In this document: positions 25,104 to 32,909 of the stretch, piece after piece | Position numbering within the stretch: the first letter of the stretch is position 1 | Layout of the letters: every line of letters begins with the position of its first letter | Assembly (NCBI GenBank): GCA_910579275.1 | Contig: CAJTTO010000006.1 | Span: forward strand, 56,238-120,237 | Direction: 5' to 3' | Origin: an uncultured Lachnospiraceae bacterium | Lineage (GTDB): Bacteria > Bacillota > Clostridia > Lachnospirales > Lachnospiraceae | DNA: 64,000 bases | Notes under the pieces: model-generated | Told to the model about the DNA's origin: nothing | Seen by the model: the letters and a program-made list of their open reading frames with translations, nothing else | Databases searched by the model: none | Program-made: the position numbers and the translations under genes

Positions 25104-25130
25104 TTAGCACTCGTTATGGTGGAGTGCTAA
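25104..25130 (-). promoter_or_regulatory. CIRCE operator
   Basis: A perfect TTAGCACTC, 9-base spacer, GAGTGCTAA lies just downstream of the predicted transcription start. It is the HrcA-binding site controlling hrcA-grpE-dnaK-dnaJ. Confidence 0.97.
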
Positions 25131-25144
25131 TATTTACATATACT

Positions 25145-25173
25145 AACTTACTACTTTCAGTTTTTATTGTCAA
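25145..25173 (-). promoter_or_regulatory. Promoter of the hrcA-grpE-dnaK-dnaJ operon
   Basis: On the minus strand TTGACA (plus 25168-25173) and TAAGTT (plus 25145-25150) are 17 bases apart, placing the start of transcription next to CIRCE. Confidence 0.75.
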
Positions 25174-25211
25174 CAATCTTTTTAATTTTATTTATTAATA
25201 AATTATAAAGC

Positions 25212-25352
25212 GTTACTGTTCAGACGTCGGCCAAAGTAGTGGGAATCATGCGCCAAAATGCTTGCCCTTTAGCATTTTGTGTGCAAAATCTGTTATCATT
25301 CACACAGCAATAGCTTGTTTGCCGATAAAAACTGGCATGGGTGTGAATTGTA
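25212..25352 (+). repeat. Dispersed repeat family B, copy 1
   Basis: The unit of about 141 bases begins GTTACTGTTCAGACGTC and ends GGTGTGAATTGTAA. It is closely similar along its length to 39712-39854, and in reverse to 42406-42549. It directly abuts the family A element that follows. It contains short open frames that do not look like real proteins. Confidence 0.8.
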
Positions 25353-25513
25353 AGGAACTGTAGGAAAATAACCGATGCAACTTGCGCAGGATATTTCTTC
25401 GAGAATGTATTGCAAAAAACGTAGGCGTAGCGGGCTACGGCGAGGCTTTTTGATATGCATAATCGGAGAAATAGACAAGTCAAGATGCGTCAGTTATTTT
25501 TCTACAGTGCCTA
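25352..25513 (+). repeat. Dispersed repeat family A, full copy 1
   Basis: The element of about 162 bases has inverted ends (AGGAACTGTAGGAAAATAAC and GTTATTTTTCTACAGTGCCT). Its internal core contains GTAGGCGTAGCGGGCTACGG. The second full copy at 43222-43384 is in the opposite orientation. The whole unit can fold into one long hairpin, like a MITE or a REP-type element. Confidence 0.8.
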
Positions 25514-25541
25514 ACTATAAAGCGGATTGGACGCCCGCATG

Positions 25542-25580
25542 CAAAAAGGCATTCGGACGCTGCTGCCTTCCGAATGCCTT
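25542..25580 (-). terminator. Terminator of the ABC-2 exporter operon
   Basis: On the minus strand GGCATTCGGA pairs with TCCGAATGCC (plus 25548-25557 and 25569-25578), followed by TTTTT. It lies about 40 bases after the stop at 25617. Confidence 0.85.
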
Positions 25581-25616
25581 CTATATTATTAACAGGATGC
25601 CGTTGGCATACAAAAA

Positions 25617-26417
25617 TTAATTTCCTGCGCTCTCATACACCTGCGTTCCTCGGCGGAACAGTGCATACGCAATCCACCAGAACACGAAAGCGATGGCGCA
25701 CTCGATGCCGACCACGCCTGCCGATGTGTCCGTCTTCATAAAGAAGCTGGCTGGCAGATACGCCACAAACGCAAACGGTATCACCCATGTAATCAGAAAA
25801 CGTACTCCTTTCGAGTAAATCTCCGTGGGGTATTTTGCAAAATTTGCCATATCATAGGCAATCTGCAAAAACGGTCCGCTCACTTTCAGCCAGAATGCCA
25901 GCGACGCAAAAAATAATTTGATGGACGTGTAAATCAGTGCTCCGGCAAAAATAGACACAAAAAACAACACAATGTGCAGCCCGTCCACAACCATAATCCC
26001 TTTTGTCAGGGAACGCACTACAAGAATCGTACCGACCAGCAGCTCTCCGAGTGCGTCAGGCTGCAGCTTTTCCGCAATGACCTGAAAAAAGATATTCATC
26101 GGACGCAGCATGTAACGGTCAAAATCCCCGTTGATGACCAGACGGTATGCCACAAGCCAGATATTGTCTGTAAACAGGTGGTCAATTCCCCGCGGAATCT
26201 GCGCAAAGCCATAAATAAAAATCAACTGGTCAAGCGTCCACCCCTGCAAGTCCGGAATCTGCTGGAACACCAGATACAAAAATGCAATTCCCATAATCTG
26301 GGAAAAGAAAAATCCGAGCAGTCCAATCAGGAAATCAACCCTCGACTGCATAATTGTCTTTAAAAACTGCGTCACCAGAACCCTGTACAGCCGCAGATAA
26401 CGTTTCACTGTATTCAT
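25617..26417 (-). CDS. ABC-2 type transporter permease (DUF990/COG3694-like)
   Basis: This 266-residue membrane protein has six predicted helices and starts MNTVKRYLRLYRVLVTQFLKTIMQSRVDFLIGLLG, typical of the paired permeases found with COG4586 ATPases. It is the third gene of a three-gene export unit. A TTG at 26435 would overlap the upstream stop; ATG 26417 is preferred, with GGAAG or a run of G upstream. The substrate is unknown; relatives are annotated as multidrug or lipid-type exporters on weak evidence. Confidence 0.82.
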   Translation of the reverse strand: MNTVKRYLRLYRVLVTQFLKTIMQSRVDFLIGLLGFFFSQIMGIAFLYLVFQQIPDLQGWTLDQLIFIYGFAQIPRGIDHLFTDNIWLVAYRLVINGDFDRYMLRPMNIFFQVIAEKLQPDALGELLVGTILVVRSLTKGIMVVDGLHIVLFFVSIFAGALIYTSIKLFFASLAFWLKVSGPFLQIAYDMANFAKYPTEIYSKGVRFLITWVIPFAFVAYLPASFFMKTDTSAGVVGIECAIAFVFWWIAYALFRRGTQVYESAGN

Positions 26418-26424
26418 ACTTCCA

Positions 26425-27243
26425 CTACCCCCCAAGAACTACCAGCCGTCTCGTCACCTGTCTCCAGATCAAGCTGCCTAATACATATAGGAGAACCACC
26501 CACGCCGCCTGCCGCAGCAGCATAAACGCAAGTGTCTGCCCGGTATATTTTCCCAGATAAATCATGACCGGCGTATATACCATGGATGAGAACGGCAGAA
26601 AATCAAATACCCTCTGCATCGCGTCAGGGAAAAAACTAATCGGAATCAGCTGCCCTGTCAGGAAACTTAAAAGTGCATCCTTTGCCATCCGCATTCCGAA
26701 GATATAGGTTGTAAAAAAGGCAAGCATCCCAAAGCAGAAATCAAACAGCACATAAATCAGGAAACTCATGACACAGCTAATCAGATACAGGAGAATACCC
26801 GCAATCGTCACAGGCGCAAGCCCCAATACCTTTATTTTGTATATTTCCAATCCAATCCAGATAAAGACGGACGGAACCAGAAACCGGTAGACCATATTTC
26901 CCGAAGCCATGGCAATCAGGCTCAGACGGTAGTCAATCGGCTTGATGAGGTTCATCGCAACCGTTCCCTTAACCACATCCTCACTGACCATGGTCGAAAT
27001 TGACGCCGTGACAACGGAACCTGTAACATAGACCATAAAGACATATACCACCATTTCTTCCTGTGTCAGTCCGCCAATCACTGCTTTTTCTGAGCTTCCG
27101 TAAATTGCCATCCACAAATAATAACTGATAAAGGAGCCAAACAGATGCACCAGTATAAACAAGTAGAATGCCCCCTTGTAGGCAAGCTGACGCTTCAGCT
27201 CATTTGCCGCAAAGGGCAGATAAATCCGCAAACGCTTTCTCAT
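26425..27243 (-). CDS. ABC-2 type transporter permease (COG4587-like)
   Basis: This 272-residue protein has six hydrophobic segments. It starts MRKRLRIYLPFAANELKRQLAYKGAFYLFILVHLFGSFISYYLWMAIYG and carries MVYVTGSVVTASISTMVSEDVVKGTVAMNLIKPIDYRLS, the hallmark region of this permease family. It overlaps the ATPase gene by 4 bases and ends 8 bases before the partner permease start, so the three genes form one operon and probably one complex. Confidence 0.85.
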   Translation of the reverse strand: MRKRLRIYLPFAANELKRQLAYKGAFYLFILVHLFGSFISYYLWMAIYGSSEKAVIGGLTQEEMVVYVFMVYVTGSVVTASISTMVSEDVVKGTVAMNLIKPIDYRLSLIAMASGNMVYRFLVPSVFIWIGLEIYKIKVLGLAPVTIAGILLYLISCVMSFLIYVLFDFCFGMLAFFTTYIFGMRMAKDALLSFLTGQLIPISFFPDAMQRVFDFLPFSSMVYTPVMIYLGKYTGQTLAFMLLRQAAWVVLLYVLGSLIWRQVTRRLVVLGG

Positions 27244-28259
27244 GCTTCCCCTCCCACGCCATGATTATAAATTTCTTTTACAATCTCGGCAAGTTCTGTC
27301 TCCTGAATCTGTACATCCTTGACTTCGGCGACTGCCATGACTGCCGAGAGAATCTGTGGCACTTGCAGCCTGTGCTTGTCAAAGGTCACGCCGAGCGTAC
27401 TGTTCTCCAGATTCAGTACCGCAGCGCACTCCGTCTCCTGTACCCCCAGTGTCTCATGCAGCCGAAGCCCTTTTACCCTTTCAGGCTGCCTTACTTCCAT
27501 GGAGACCTTTCGCTTGGTTCCATAGGTGTCTTTCAAATCCGCGAGAGAACCGTCATAAATTTTCCTGCCCTCATCAATAATGATAATGCGGCTGCACAAT
27601 TCTTCAATGTCGCCAATATCGTGTGTTGTCAGTATGACAGTTGTCTTGTATTTTTCGTTAATCTCCTTGATAGCCTTTCTGATATTGTCCTTCACCACCA
27701 GATCCAGACCGATTGTAGGCTCGTCCAGATAAAGTACCTTAGGATTATGTAAAAGCGCCGCACCCAGATCCGCGCGCATCCGCTGTCCCAGCGAGAGCGT
27801 CCGCACCGGTCTGTCAAAAAAGTCCTGCAGTTCCAATACCCTGTTCAAAAAATCCATCTGTTCCGCATATGTTTCGTCTGACACGTTGTAAATTTCCTTT
27901 AAAATTGTGAAAGATTCACTCAGTGGCAGATCCCACCATAGTTGTGTCCTTTGCCCAAAAACGACACCGATATTTTGTGCATTTTCCTTACGGTTTCGGC
28001 TCGGGTTGATGCCTGCCACGGAACAGGTTCCCTTGGTCGGTACCAGAATTCCGGTCATCATCTTAATCGTCGTAGATTTCCCTGCGCCATTGCTTCCGAT
28101 ATAGCCGACGATTTCACCGGCAGCTATTGAAAACGAAATATCGTCCACTGCCGTTTTTACAACCTTTTCCGTGGAAAACAGCCCTTTCACTGCCCCGCGC
28201 AGTCCGGGATATTTTTTCGGTGCGACAAAATCCTTTGAAATATGGCTGACTTCTATCAT
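27240..28259 (-). CDS. ABC transporter ATP-binding protein (COG4586-like)
   Basis: This 339-residue ATPase has Walker A GSNGAGKSTT, the signature LSLGQRMRADL, Walker B VLYLDEPTIGLD and an H-loop TTHDIGD. The about 90-residue C-terminal extension after the nucleotide-binding domain is typical of the COG4586 group, which works with two dissimilar ABC-2 permeases. It is first in the operon, 259 bases from the divergent spoIIID. Confidence 0.93.
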   Translation of the reverse strand: MIEVSHISKDFVAPKKYPGLRGAVKGLFSTEKVVKTAVDDISFSIAAGEIVGYIGSNGAGKSTTIKMMTGILVPTKGTCSVAGINPSRNRKENAQNIGVVFGQRTQLWWDLPLSESFTILKEIYNVSDETYAEQMDFLNRVLELQDFFDRPVRTLSLGQRMRADLGAALLHNPKVLYLDEPTIGLDLVVKDNIRKAIKEINEKYKTTVILTTHDIGDIEELCSRIIIIDEGRKIYDGSLADLKDTYGTKRKVSMEVRQPERVKGLRLHETLGVQETECAAVLNLENSTLGVTFDKHRLQVPQILSAVMAVAEVKDVQIQETELAEIVKEIYNHGVGGEA

Positions 28260-28450
28260 AGGAATCCCATCCTCAAACTTATGTTCTCCATTTTAAAGTA
28301 TTCTATTGCAAATGTCAAGTTTGTACAACCTATTTCTACTTTTTCCACGGATCGGATGCCCGTTTTGATTGTAAATTATGTGCAAATGGATACCTGTTTT
28401 CGTGGAAACAGGCATTTCGAATCACACTGCCAACGGATTCTGTCATGTCA

Positions 28451-28480
28451 TTCATAATCTATGCCCTCTCCTCATAGAAT
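28451..28480 (+). promoter_or_regulatory. Candidate sigma-E promoter of spoIIID
   Basis: TTCATAAT (28451-28458) and CATAGAAT (28473-28480) are 14 bases apart and resemble the sporulation SigE boxes (TCATATT and CATACAAT). In Bacillus subtilis spoIIID is a SigE gene, so the fit makes biological sense. The rest of the 258-base intergenic stretch shows nothing else. Confidence 0.55.
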
Positions 28481-28517
28481 GTACAAATGATTCAGAAGGA
28501 GACCCCTTTTCAAGATT

Positions 28518-28778
28518 ATGAAAGATTATATTGAAGAAAGAGCGATCAATATTGCTGTCTATATTATCGACAATAACGCCACCGTGCGGCAGACTGCCAA
28601 GGCGTTTGGCGTGAGCAAATCCACGGTACATAAGGATGTTACCTCAAGGCTTATGCAGGTTAACCCAACTCTTGCAAGGCAGGCACGCACTGTGCTGGAC
28701 GTAAACAAATCCGAACGGCATATCCGGGGAGGACTTGCCACCCGCGAAAAATACGCGCACCAGCACATCGAAGAATAA
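28518..28778 (+). CDS. spoIIID: Sporulation transcriptional regulator SpoIIID
   Basis: This 86-residue DNA-binding protein contains the HTH stretch TVRQTAKAFGVSKSTVHKDVTSRL, then INPTLA-like and RHIRGGLATREKYAHQ segments that match SpoIIID over its full length. It controls many mother-cell genes during sporulation, so the organism is or descends from a spore-former. The nearest purine-rich SD (AAGGAG) is 16 bases from the ATG, which is unusually far, and can pair with CCCCTT just after it. The start itself agrees with the family. Confidence 0.96.
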   Translation: MKDYIEERAINIAVYIIDNNATVRQTAKAFGVSKSTVHKDVTSRLMQVNPTLARQARTVLDVNKSERHIRGGLATREKYAHQHIEE

Positions 28779-28842
28779 GGCGGCTGCATATTTCCTTTCC
28801 GCGTTTGTGTGCAATCGAGCAGGGGAAGGCACCCCGTGTGCA

Positions 28843-28878
28843 TAAAAAGAGACAGCTATTGCTCTTAGCTGTCTCTTT
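28843..28878 (-). terminator. Terminator between spoIIID and the NlpC/P60 gene
   Basis: GAGACAGCTA (28849-28858) pairs with TAGCTGTCTC (28866-28875). On the minus strand TTTTTATG follows, so it mainly ends the cell-wall hydrolase transcript. On the plus strand the T-run is weaker, but it could stop spoIIID as well. Confidence 0.8.
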
Positions 28879-28922
28879 CCTCATATCAAAAGTCATACTA
28901 GATACCGTGAAAAACATCTTTT

Positions 28923-30206
28923 CTACACCACTCTGCGCACACATAAAATTTCCCGGTAGAGCGCATTGCTGATTTTTATTCCGGTCTTTGCCGAACTGGC
29001 ATGGACAATTTTTCCGTTTCCAATGTAGATCGCCACATGTCCCGGATAACATATAATATCACCCGGTTCCGCATCCGCATAGCTCACTTCCCTGCCGGCG
29101 CTTCTCTGTGAGGTGGAGCTGCGGGGAATACTGTACCCGAACGACTTATAAACCGACTGTGTAAAGCCGGAACAGTCCGCACCGTTTGTCAGGCTTGTGC
29201 CTCCTGCCACATACGGATTTCCTACAAACCCGCAGGCGAACACCGCAACCTCTTTTCCCTTTGCCCCTCCTTTTGCCGCCATAATGGCATCCTTATTGAC
29301 AGCTGCCGTTCCGGAAGACGGGGGAGTCGTCGTGGTGCTGTTGCTGCTGTTACTGCTATTATTCTTATTGTTGTTCTTTTTTGCTTCTTCTTCCTTGCGC
29401 CTGCGTTCCTCCTCCGCTTTCTTCCGCGCTGCCTCTTCTGCTGCCTTTCGCTCCGCTTCCTCGATCTGTTTTATCTGGGCGTTTCTCTGTTTTATCTGGG
29501 ACTTATAGACCTCAGCCTGCTGTTTCGCCTTGCTAATCTGCAGCGCATAGTCGGCGCTGATTGTCTCCAGTTCAGCCCTTGCCTCCTCCACGCTGTCCAT
29601 TTCCTCCTGAAGCCCTTCCTGTGCCGCTTCCAGCTCTGATTCCTCGATTTCCAGATTTTCTTTTAAATCTTCCACATTCTGCCTTGCAATCTGATAGTTC
29701 GTGAACATCTTGCGGTCATACTCCTGCATTTTTTCCACATAATCCGCCTTGTTCAGCATCTCCTCCATGGATGACGAATTGAAAATAATATCCAGAAACG
29801 AAGTCTGGCCGCTTTCATACATTGCCTTTACGCGGACTTTCATGGACTCATACTGCTCCCGCTCTATCCGCTGCGCCTCCGCAAGGTCGAGCTTTGCCTG
29901 CTCAATCTGGGCTTTCTTTGCCTCAATTTCTTCTTCCAGAAGGCTGATGCTCGCCATGATTTCCGCAATCTCGTTACTCAGTGCCGTTATCTCAGCATCA
30001 ATGCCCTCCTGTTCTTCCGAAAGCTCATTCATCCGGTCATTCACATCATCCAGTTTGTTCTGGTCATCCTCGTTTTGCTGCTTTAAGTCATCTTTCTTTG
30101 CGGCCTGCACTTGGCAAGAATCATAAATGCCTCCAATATCAAATGTGGTAAAAAGTACTGCTGCACAAAGGCAGGCAGCTGCAAGTCGTCTGTATTGTTT
30201 TTTCAT
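28923..30206 (-). CDS. Secreted NlpC/P60 peptidoglycan hydrolase with coiled-coil N-terminus (PcsB/CwlO-like)
   Basis: This 427-residue protein has a signal peptide (about 1-35), then a long heptad-rich coiled coil (about 37-265) rich in Glu, Lys and Gln. A low-complexity linker of Asn, Ser, Thr and Pro (about 275-300) follows, then a C-terminal NlpC/P60 domain with the catalytic Cys in NGADCSGFTQS, the His in YPGHVAIYIG and a third polar residue in IVHASS. Such enzymes cut peptide cross-links during growth and separation. The coiled coil in relatives docks to FtsEX and controls activity. It is a single-gene unit with its own terminator. Confidence 0.93.
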   Translation of the reverse strand: MKKQYRRLAAACLCAAVLFTTFDIGGIYDSCQVQAAKKDDLKQQNEDDQNKLDDVNDRMNELSEEQEGIDAEITALSNEIAEIMASISLLEEEIEAKKAQIEQAKLDLAEAQRIEREQYESMKVRVKAMYESGQTSFLDIIFNSSSMEEMLNKADYVEKMQEYDRKMFTNYQIARQNVEDLKENLEIEESELEAAQEGLQEEMDSVEEARAELETISADYALQISKAKQQAEVYKSQIKQRNAQIKQIEEAERKAAEEAARKKAEEERRRKEEEAKKNNNKNNSSNSSNSTTTTPPSSGTAAVNKDAIMAAKGGAKGKEVAVFACGFVGNPYVAGGTSLTNGADCSGFTQSVYKSFGYSIPRSSTSQRSAGREVSYADAEPGDIICYPGHVAIYIGNGKIVHASSAKTGIKISNALYREILCVRRVV

Positions 30207-30266
30207 GCGTATCTTCCCCTTTTCACAAACTCGTCTTTCTCTGTGAAACGATTTACTGGTGAAAAT

Positions 30267-31466
30267 TTATTCCGCCGTCTGTGTTGTATCTTCCTCAACA
30301 TCTATTATTTCCAACAACCGCTCTGTCACCTTATCCTGTACAATTGACATTCTATATGTCGCAAATCCCACCTCGTCAATCAGCACATCCCCTGAAGAAT
30401 AGCCATACTCTGCCGCCTCCGCGTCTGCTTTCTCGTGAATGAGTTCATCCGTAATCCCTATGCCCTCAGCCCTTGCCACCGCTTCCATCACAAGATACTG
30501 TCTTACAACTTCCGTGCACATCTCATTGAGCTGCTCGTTATACTGCTCCATTGTCATTTGATAAGCACCTGCCACAAAATCTTCAAGCCCCATGCCATAC
30601 ATCGCCTGCGACAGGGAACTCATATAATTATTGTAATTCTGGGCTTCCTCCTCCACAAGATATTCCGGTATCGTATGAATCTCGCTTTCCTCCACGAGCT
30701 TCTGTACAATGGCATTCTTGGAATTTGCCGCAAAAGTCTCGTCAGCATTTTCTTCTACAGCTTTCCTTCCCGCCTCCCAGACTTCCTCCTTCGTCTGGTA
30801 CGCAAGTCCCATCTCTTTCATTTCATCTTCCGTCACCGTCGCATACTCTGCCGATCCCTGAATGCTATTGACCGTAACGGTAAACACGACCTCCTGTCCG
30901 GCAAGGTCAGGATTTTGCTTATAATTTTCGGGAAATGTCAGATTTAAGTCAACCGTCTCACCCGGCATCACGCCAACCAGGCCATCCTCAAAGCCCGGAA
31001 TAAAGGAGCCTGAGCCAATCCCAAGCTTATATCCGGAACCCGAACCTCCCTCAAAAGCTTCCCCATCCTTCTTGCCGACAAAGTCAATGTCCGCGACATC
31101 GCCTTCCCTGACAGCCCTGCTTGTTATGTTTCCCACAAGGAGGACACTGTTGACATAGCTTTCAATAGCAGCGTCATCCACAGCAGGCTTTGCTACGCTT
31201 ACTTTCATATTTTTATAATCGGCAAGCGTCACATGTTTTTCAATATCAAGATCCTGAAATCCCACATAGTCGGGTCTGTCACTTACTTTTTCTGTCTCCG
31301 GCTCTGTTGACGATCCGCTGTCCGTATCTTCTTCAGACAAAGCTGCATCCGCCGTCTCTGTTTCCACCTGTGACGGCTGATCCTGCCCCGTCTTTTTCTC
31401 CCCGCAGGCACACATGCCCAACACCATCATTCCTGTCATACACATCAATACGAACTTCTTTTTCAT
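30267..31466 (-). CDS. Lipoprotein with FKBP-type peptidyl-prolyl isomerase and trigger-factor-like C-terminal domain
   Basis: This 399-residue protein has a signal peptide ending in a lipobox-like GMCAC, then an acidic Ser/Thr/Glu linker. An FKBP domain (REGDVADIDFVGKKDGEAF, GFEDGLVGVMPGE) comes next, and a C-terminal helical region resembling trigger factor (residues about 225-390). Cytoplasmic trigger factor has an N-terminal ribosome-binding domain, which is replaced here by the lipid anchor. It is probably a folding factor on the outer face of the membrane, like PrsA in role. The clients are unknown. Confidence 0.88.
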   Translation of the reverse strand: MKKKFVLMCMTGMMVLGMCACGEKKTGQDQPSQVETETADAALSEEDTDSGSSTEPETEKVSDRPDYVGFQDLDIEKHVTLADYKNMKVSVAKPAVDDAAIESYVNSVLLVGNITSRAVREGDVADIDFVGKKDGEAFEGGSGSGYKLGIGSGSFIPGFEDGLVGVMPGETVDLNLTFPENYKQNPDLAGQEVVFTVTVNSIQGSAEYATVTEDEMKEMGLAYQTKEEVWEAGRKAVEENADETFAANSKNAIVQKLVEESEIHTIPEYLVEEEAQNYNNYMSSLSQAMYGMGLEDFVAGAYQMTMEQYNEQLNEMCTEVVRQYLVMEAVARAEGIGITDELIHEKADAEAAEYGYSSGDVLIDEVGFATYRMSIVQDKVTERLLEIIDVEEDTTQTAE

Positions 31467-31634
31467 AACTCCTAATCCTTCCCTGTTTTATTCATTTCCC
31501 TTCCCCCATAACTGCGTTTCCGTTTATCTCTCCACCCAGCCGGCACGCCTTTCCAGACTGTAATGAATTTTTAAACAAACTCCAAGCATATCCTTCATGC
31601 CGTGCTGCCCAAGGATAAACGGTAACTAAAATAT

Positions 31635-31663
31635 ATCATAACATCAACAATATAAAAATACAA
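31635..31663 (-). promoter_or_regulatory. Promoter of the FKBP lipoprotein gene
   Basis: On the minus strand TTGTAT (plus 31658-31663) and TATGAT (plus 31635-31640) are 17 bases apart, leaving a 165-base leader. Confidence 0.6.
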
Positions 31664-31681
31664 CGAAATCATCAGACTTTG

Positions 31682-31710
31682 TTGCACTTTCCAGAAATTA
31701 ATGATACAAT
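31682..31710 (+). promoter_or_regulatory. Promoter of the unknown membrane protein gene at 31799
   Basis: TTGCAC (31682-31687) and TACAAT (31705-31710) are 17 bases apart. The 90-base leader carries a small AGATTA/TAATCT hairpin. Together with the divergent promoter this explains the 332-base intergenic region. Confidence 0.65.
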
Positions 31711-31798
31711 CCATAATATGACAATAACTTATCGTTATGAGTAAAATTGTGAGAAAGATTATATAAATAATCTTAATCCAGAAAGGTAATGATTTCAG

Positions 31799-32269
31799 AT
31801 GTTTGCAAAGGTATTAATTGTTCTTTTAATTGTTTTGGTCGTGGCAATGGTTGTGCTTTACTTCATCGGCAAAAAGATGCAGAAAAAGCAGGCGGAGCAG
31901 GAAGCCCAGATAGAGGCCGCCAAGCAGACTGTCACAATGCTGATCATTGACAAGAAAAAACTAAAACTAAAAGAGTCCGGTCTTCCAGCCGCCGTTCTGG
32001 AACAGACCCCCAAGTACATGCGCCGTGCCAAATTCCCCATTGTCAAAGCCAAAGTTGGTCCTCAGATACTTTCCTTAATCTGTGATGCCGCCATCTTCGA
32101 CGTCATTCCTGTTAAGAAAGAGGTAAAAGCCACCATCAGCGGTATTTATATCACCGATGTAAAGGGAATCCGCGGTAAGCTCAATACCGCTCCCGCCAAG
32201 AAAAAGGGAAAGTTCAAGGCGTGGGTCGAAAAAATGCAGGAAAAAGCGGGTGCAAAACCCTTAAAATAA
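31799..32269 (+). CDS. Unknown membrane-anchored protein
   Basis: I do not recognise this 156-residue protein. It has one N-terminal membrane helix (about residues 4-24), then KKMQKKQAEQEAQIEAAKQTV (a short coiled coil). The Lys-rich, mostly cytoplasmic domain (about 45-130) contains VTMLIIDKKKLKLKESGLP and KYMRRAKFPIVKAKVGPQILSLICD. The C-terminus is strongly basic and ends GAKPLK. It has its own promoter, and AAAGG is the weak ribosome-binding site. The end of the gene forms part of a long terminator stem shared with the gene facing it. The steady positive charge could suit binding to membranes or nucleic acid; that is only a guess. Confidence 0.8.
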   Translation: MFAKVLIVLLIVLVVAMVVLYFIGKKMQKKQAEQEAQIEAAKQTVTMLIIDKKKLKLKESGLPAAVLEQTPKYMRRAKFPIVKAKVGPQILSLICDAAIFDVIPVKKEVKATISGIYITDVKGIRGKLNTAPAKKKGKFKAWVEKMQEKAGAKPLK

Positions 32270-32306
32270 AAAACTGCCGCAAGGCAGCTTTTTTATTTTA
32301 AGGGTT
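32256..32306. terminator. Bidirectional terminator whose arms are the last codons of both flanking genes
   Basis: CTGCC, a 4-base loop and GGCAG form the tip (32274-32287). The pairing continues outwards through A/T tracts into CCCTTAAAATAA on each side, giving a stem of about 20 pairs. Both genes end in the same codons (KPLK stop), read from opposite strands. Confidence 0.85.
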
Positions 32307-32847
32307 TTGAAAATTCATACCGCCGAATCTCACAATTCCTGATGCCAAATGTAGAATATTCCTCGTTGGTCATATCATGGAAGTACGAGTGCACCACCCT
32401 TGCAATTCCGTTGTGTGCCACAAGGAGGTACGTTTTCACGTCGGATTCTGCCTTGATTTCATCAAGCAGATTGTAAATGCGCTGTGCAAGGTGGAGCATT
32501 GTCTCCCCTCCGTCAAAATGATTGATAAAGCACTTCTTTGCCTCCTGAAACGTCTCGCCGTCTCTTGGCGTCGACTCATATCTGCCAAAATTCTGTTCCC
32601 TTAAACGGACTTCCTCCCTTGCCGGAATTCCTGTAATCCCTGTTACTTCAAGCGCCGTATCCCTCGCACGCATCAGCGGCGAAAACAGTATTTCGTCAAT
32701 GCAGAGCCGATCATCCAATATTTTTTTCCCAAGTTCACGTGCCTGTCTGCGGCCAAGCTCCGTCAATGCAATGTCTGTAGCACCGCATATCTTGTTCTCT
32801 ACATTCCATATCGTCTGTCCGTGTCTCGTAAAATAAACCTGCGCCAT
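32293..32847 (-). CDS. Histidine phosphatase family protein (phosphoglycerate mutase-like)
   Basis: This 184-residue protein begins MAQVYFTRHGQTIWNVENK, with the RHG catalytic motif, and has the second histidine in LVAHNGIARVV. This is the co-factor-independent naming branch of small phosphatases (GpmB/CobC-like). The substrate cannot be told from sequence. I take the ATG at 32847 because it follows AGGACAAT; the longer frame lacks similarity. Confidence 0.88.
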   Translation of the reverse strand: MAQVYFTRHGQTIWNVENKICGATDIALTELGRRQARELGKKILDDRLCIDEILFSPLMRARDTALEVTGITGIPAREEVRLREQNFGRYESTPRDGETFQEAKKCFINHFDGGETMLHLAQRIYNLLDEIKAESDVKTYLLVAHNGIARVVHSYFHDMTNEEYSTFGIRNCEIRRYEFSKPLK

Positions 32848-32909
32848 ATTGTCCTGTCCCCCTGCCCACAAGCCATTGAAAAAACGGTATCTAGCTGCAT
32901 ACAACGCGA

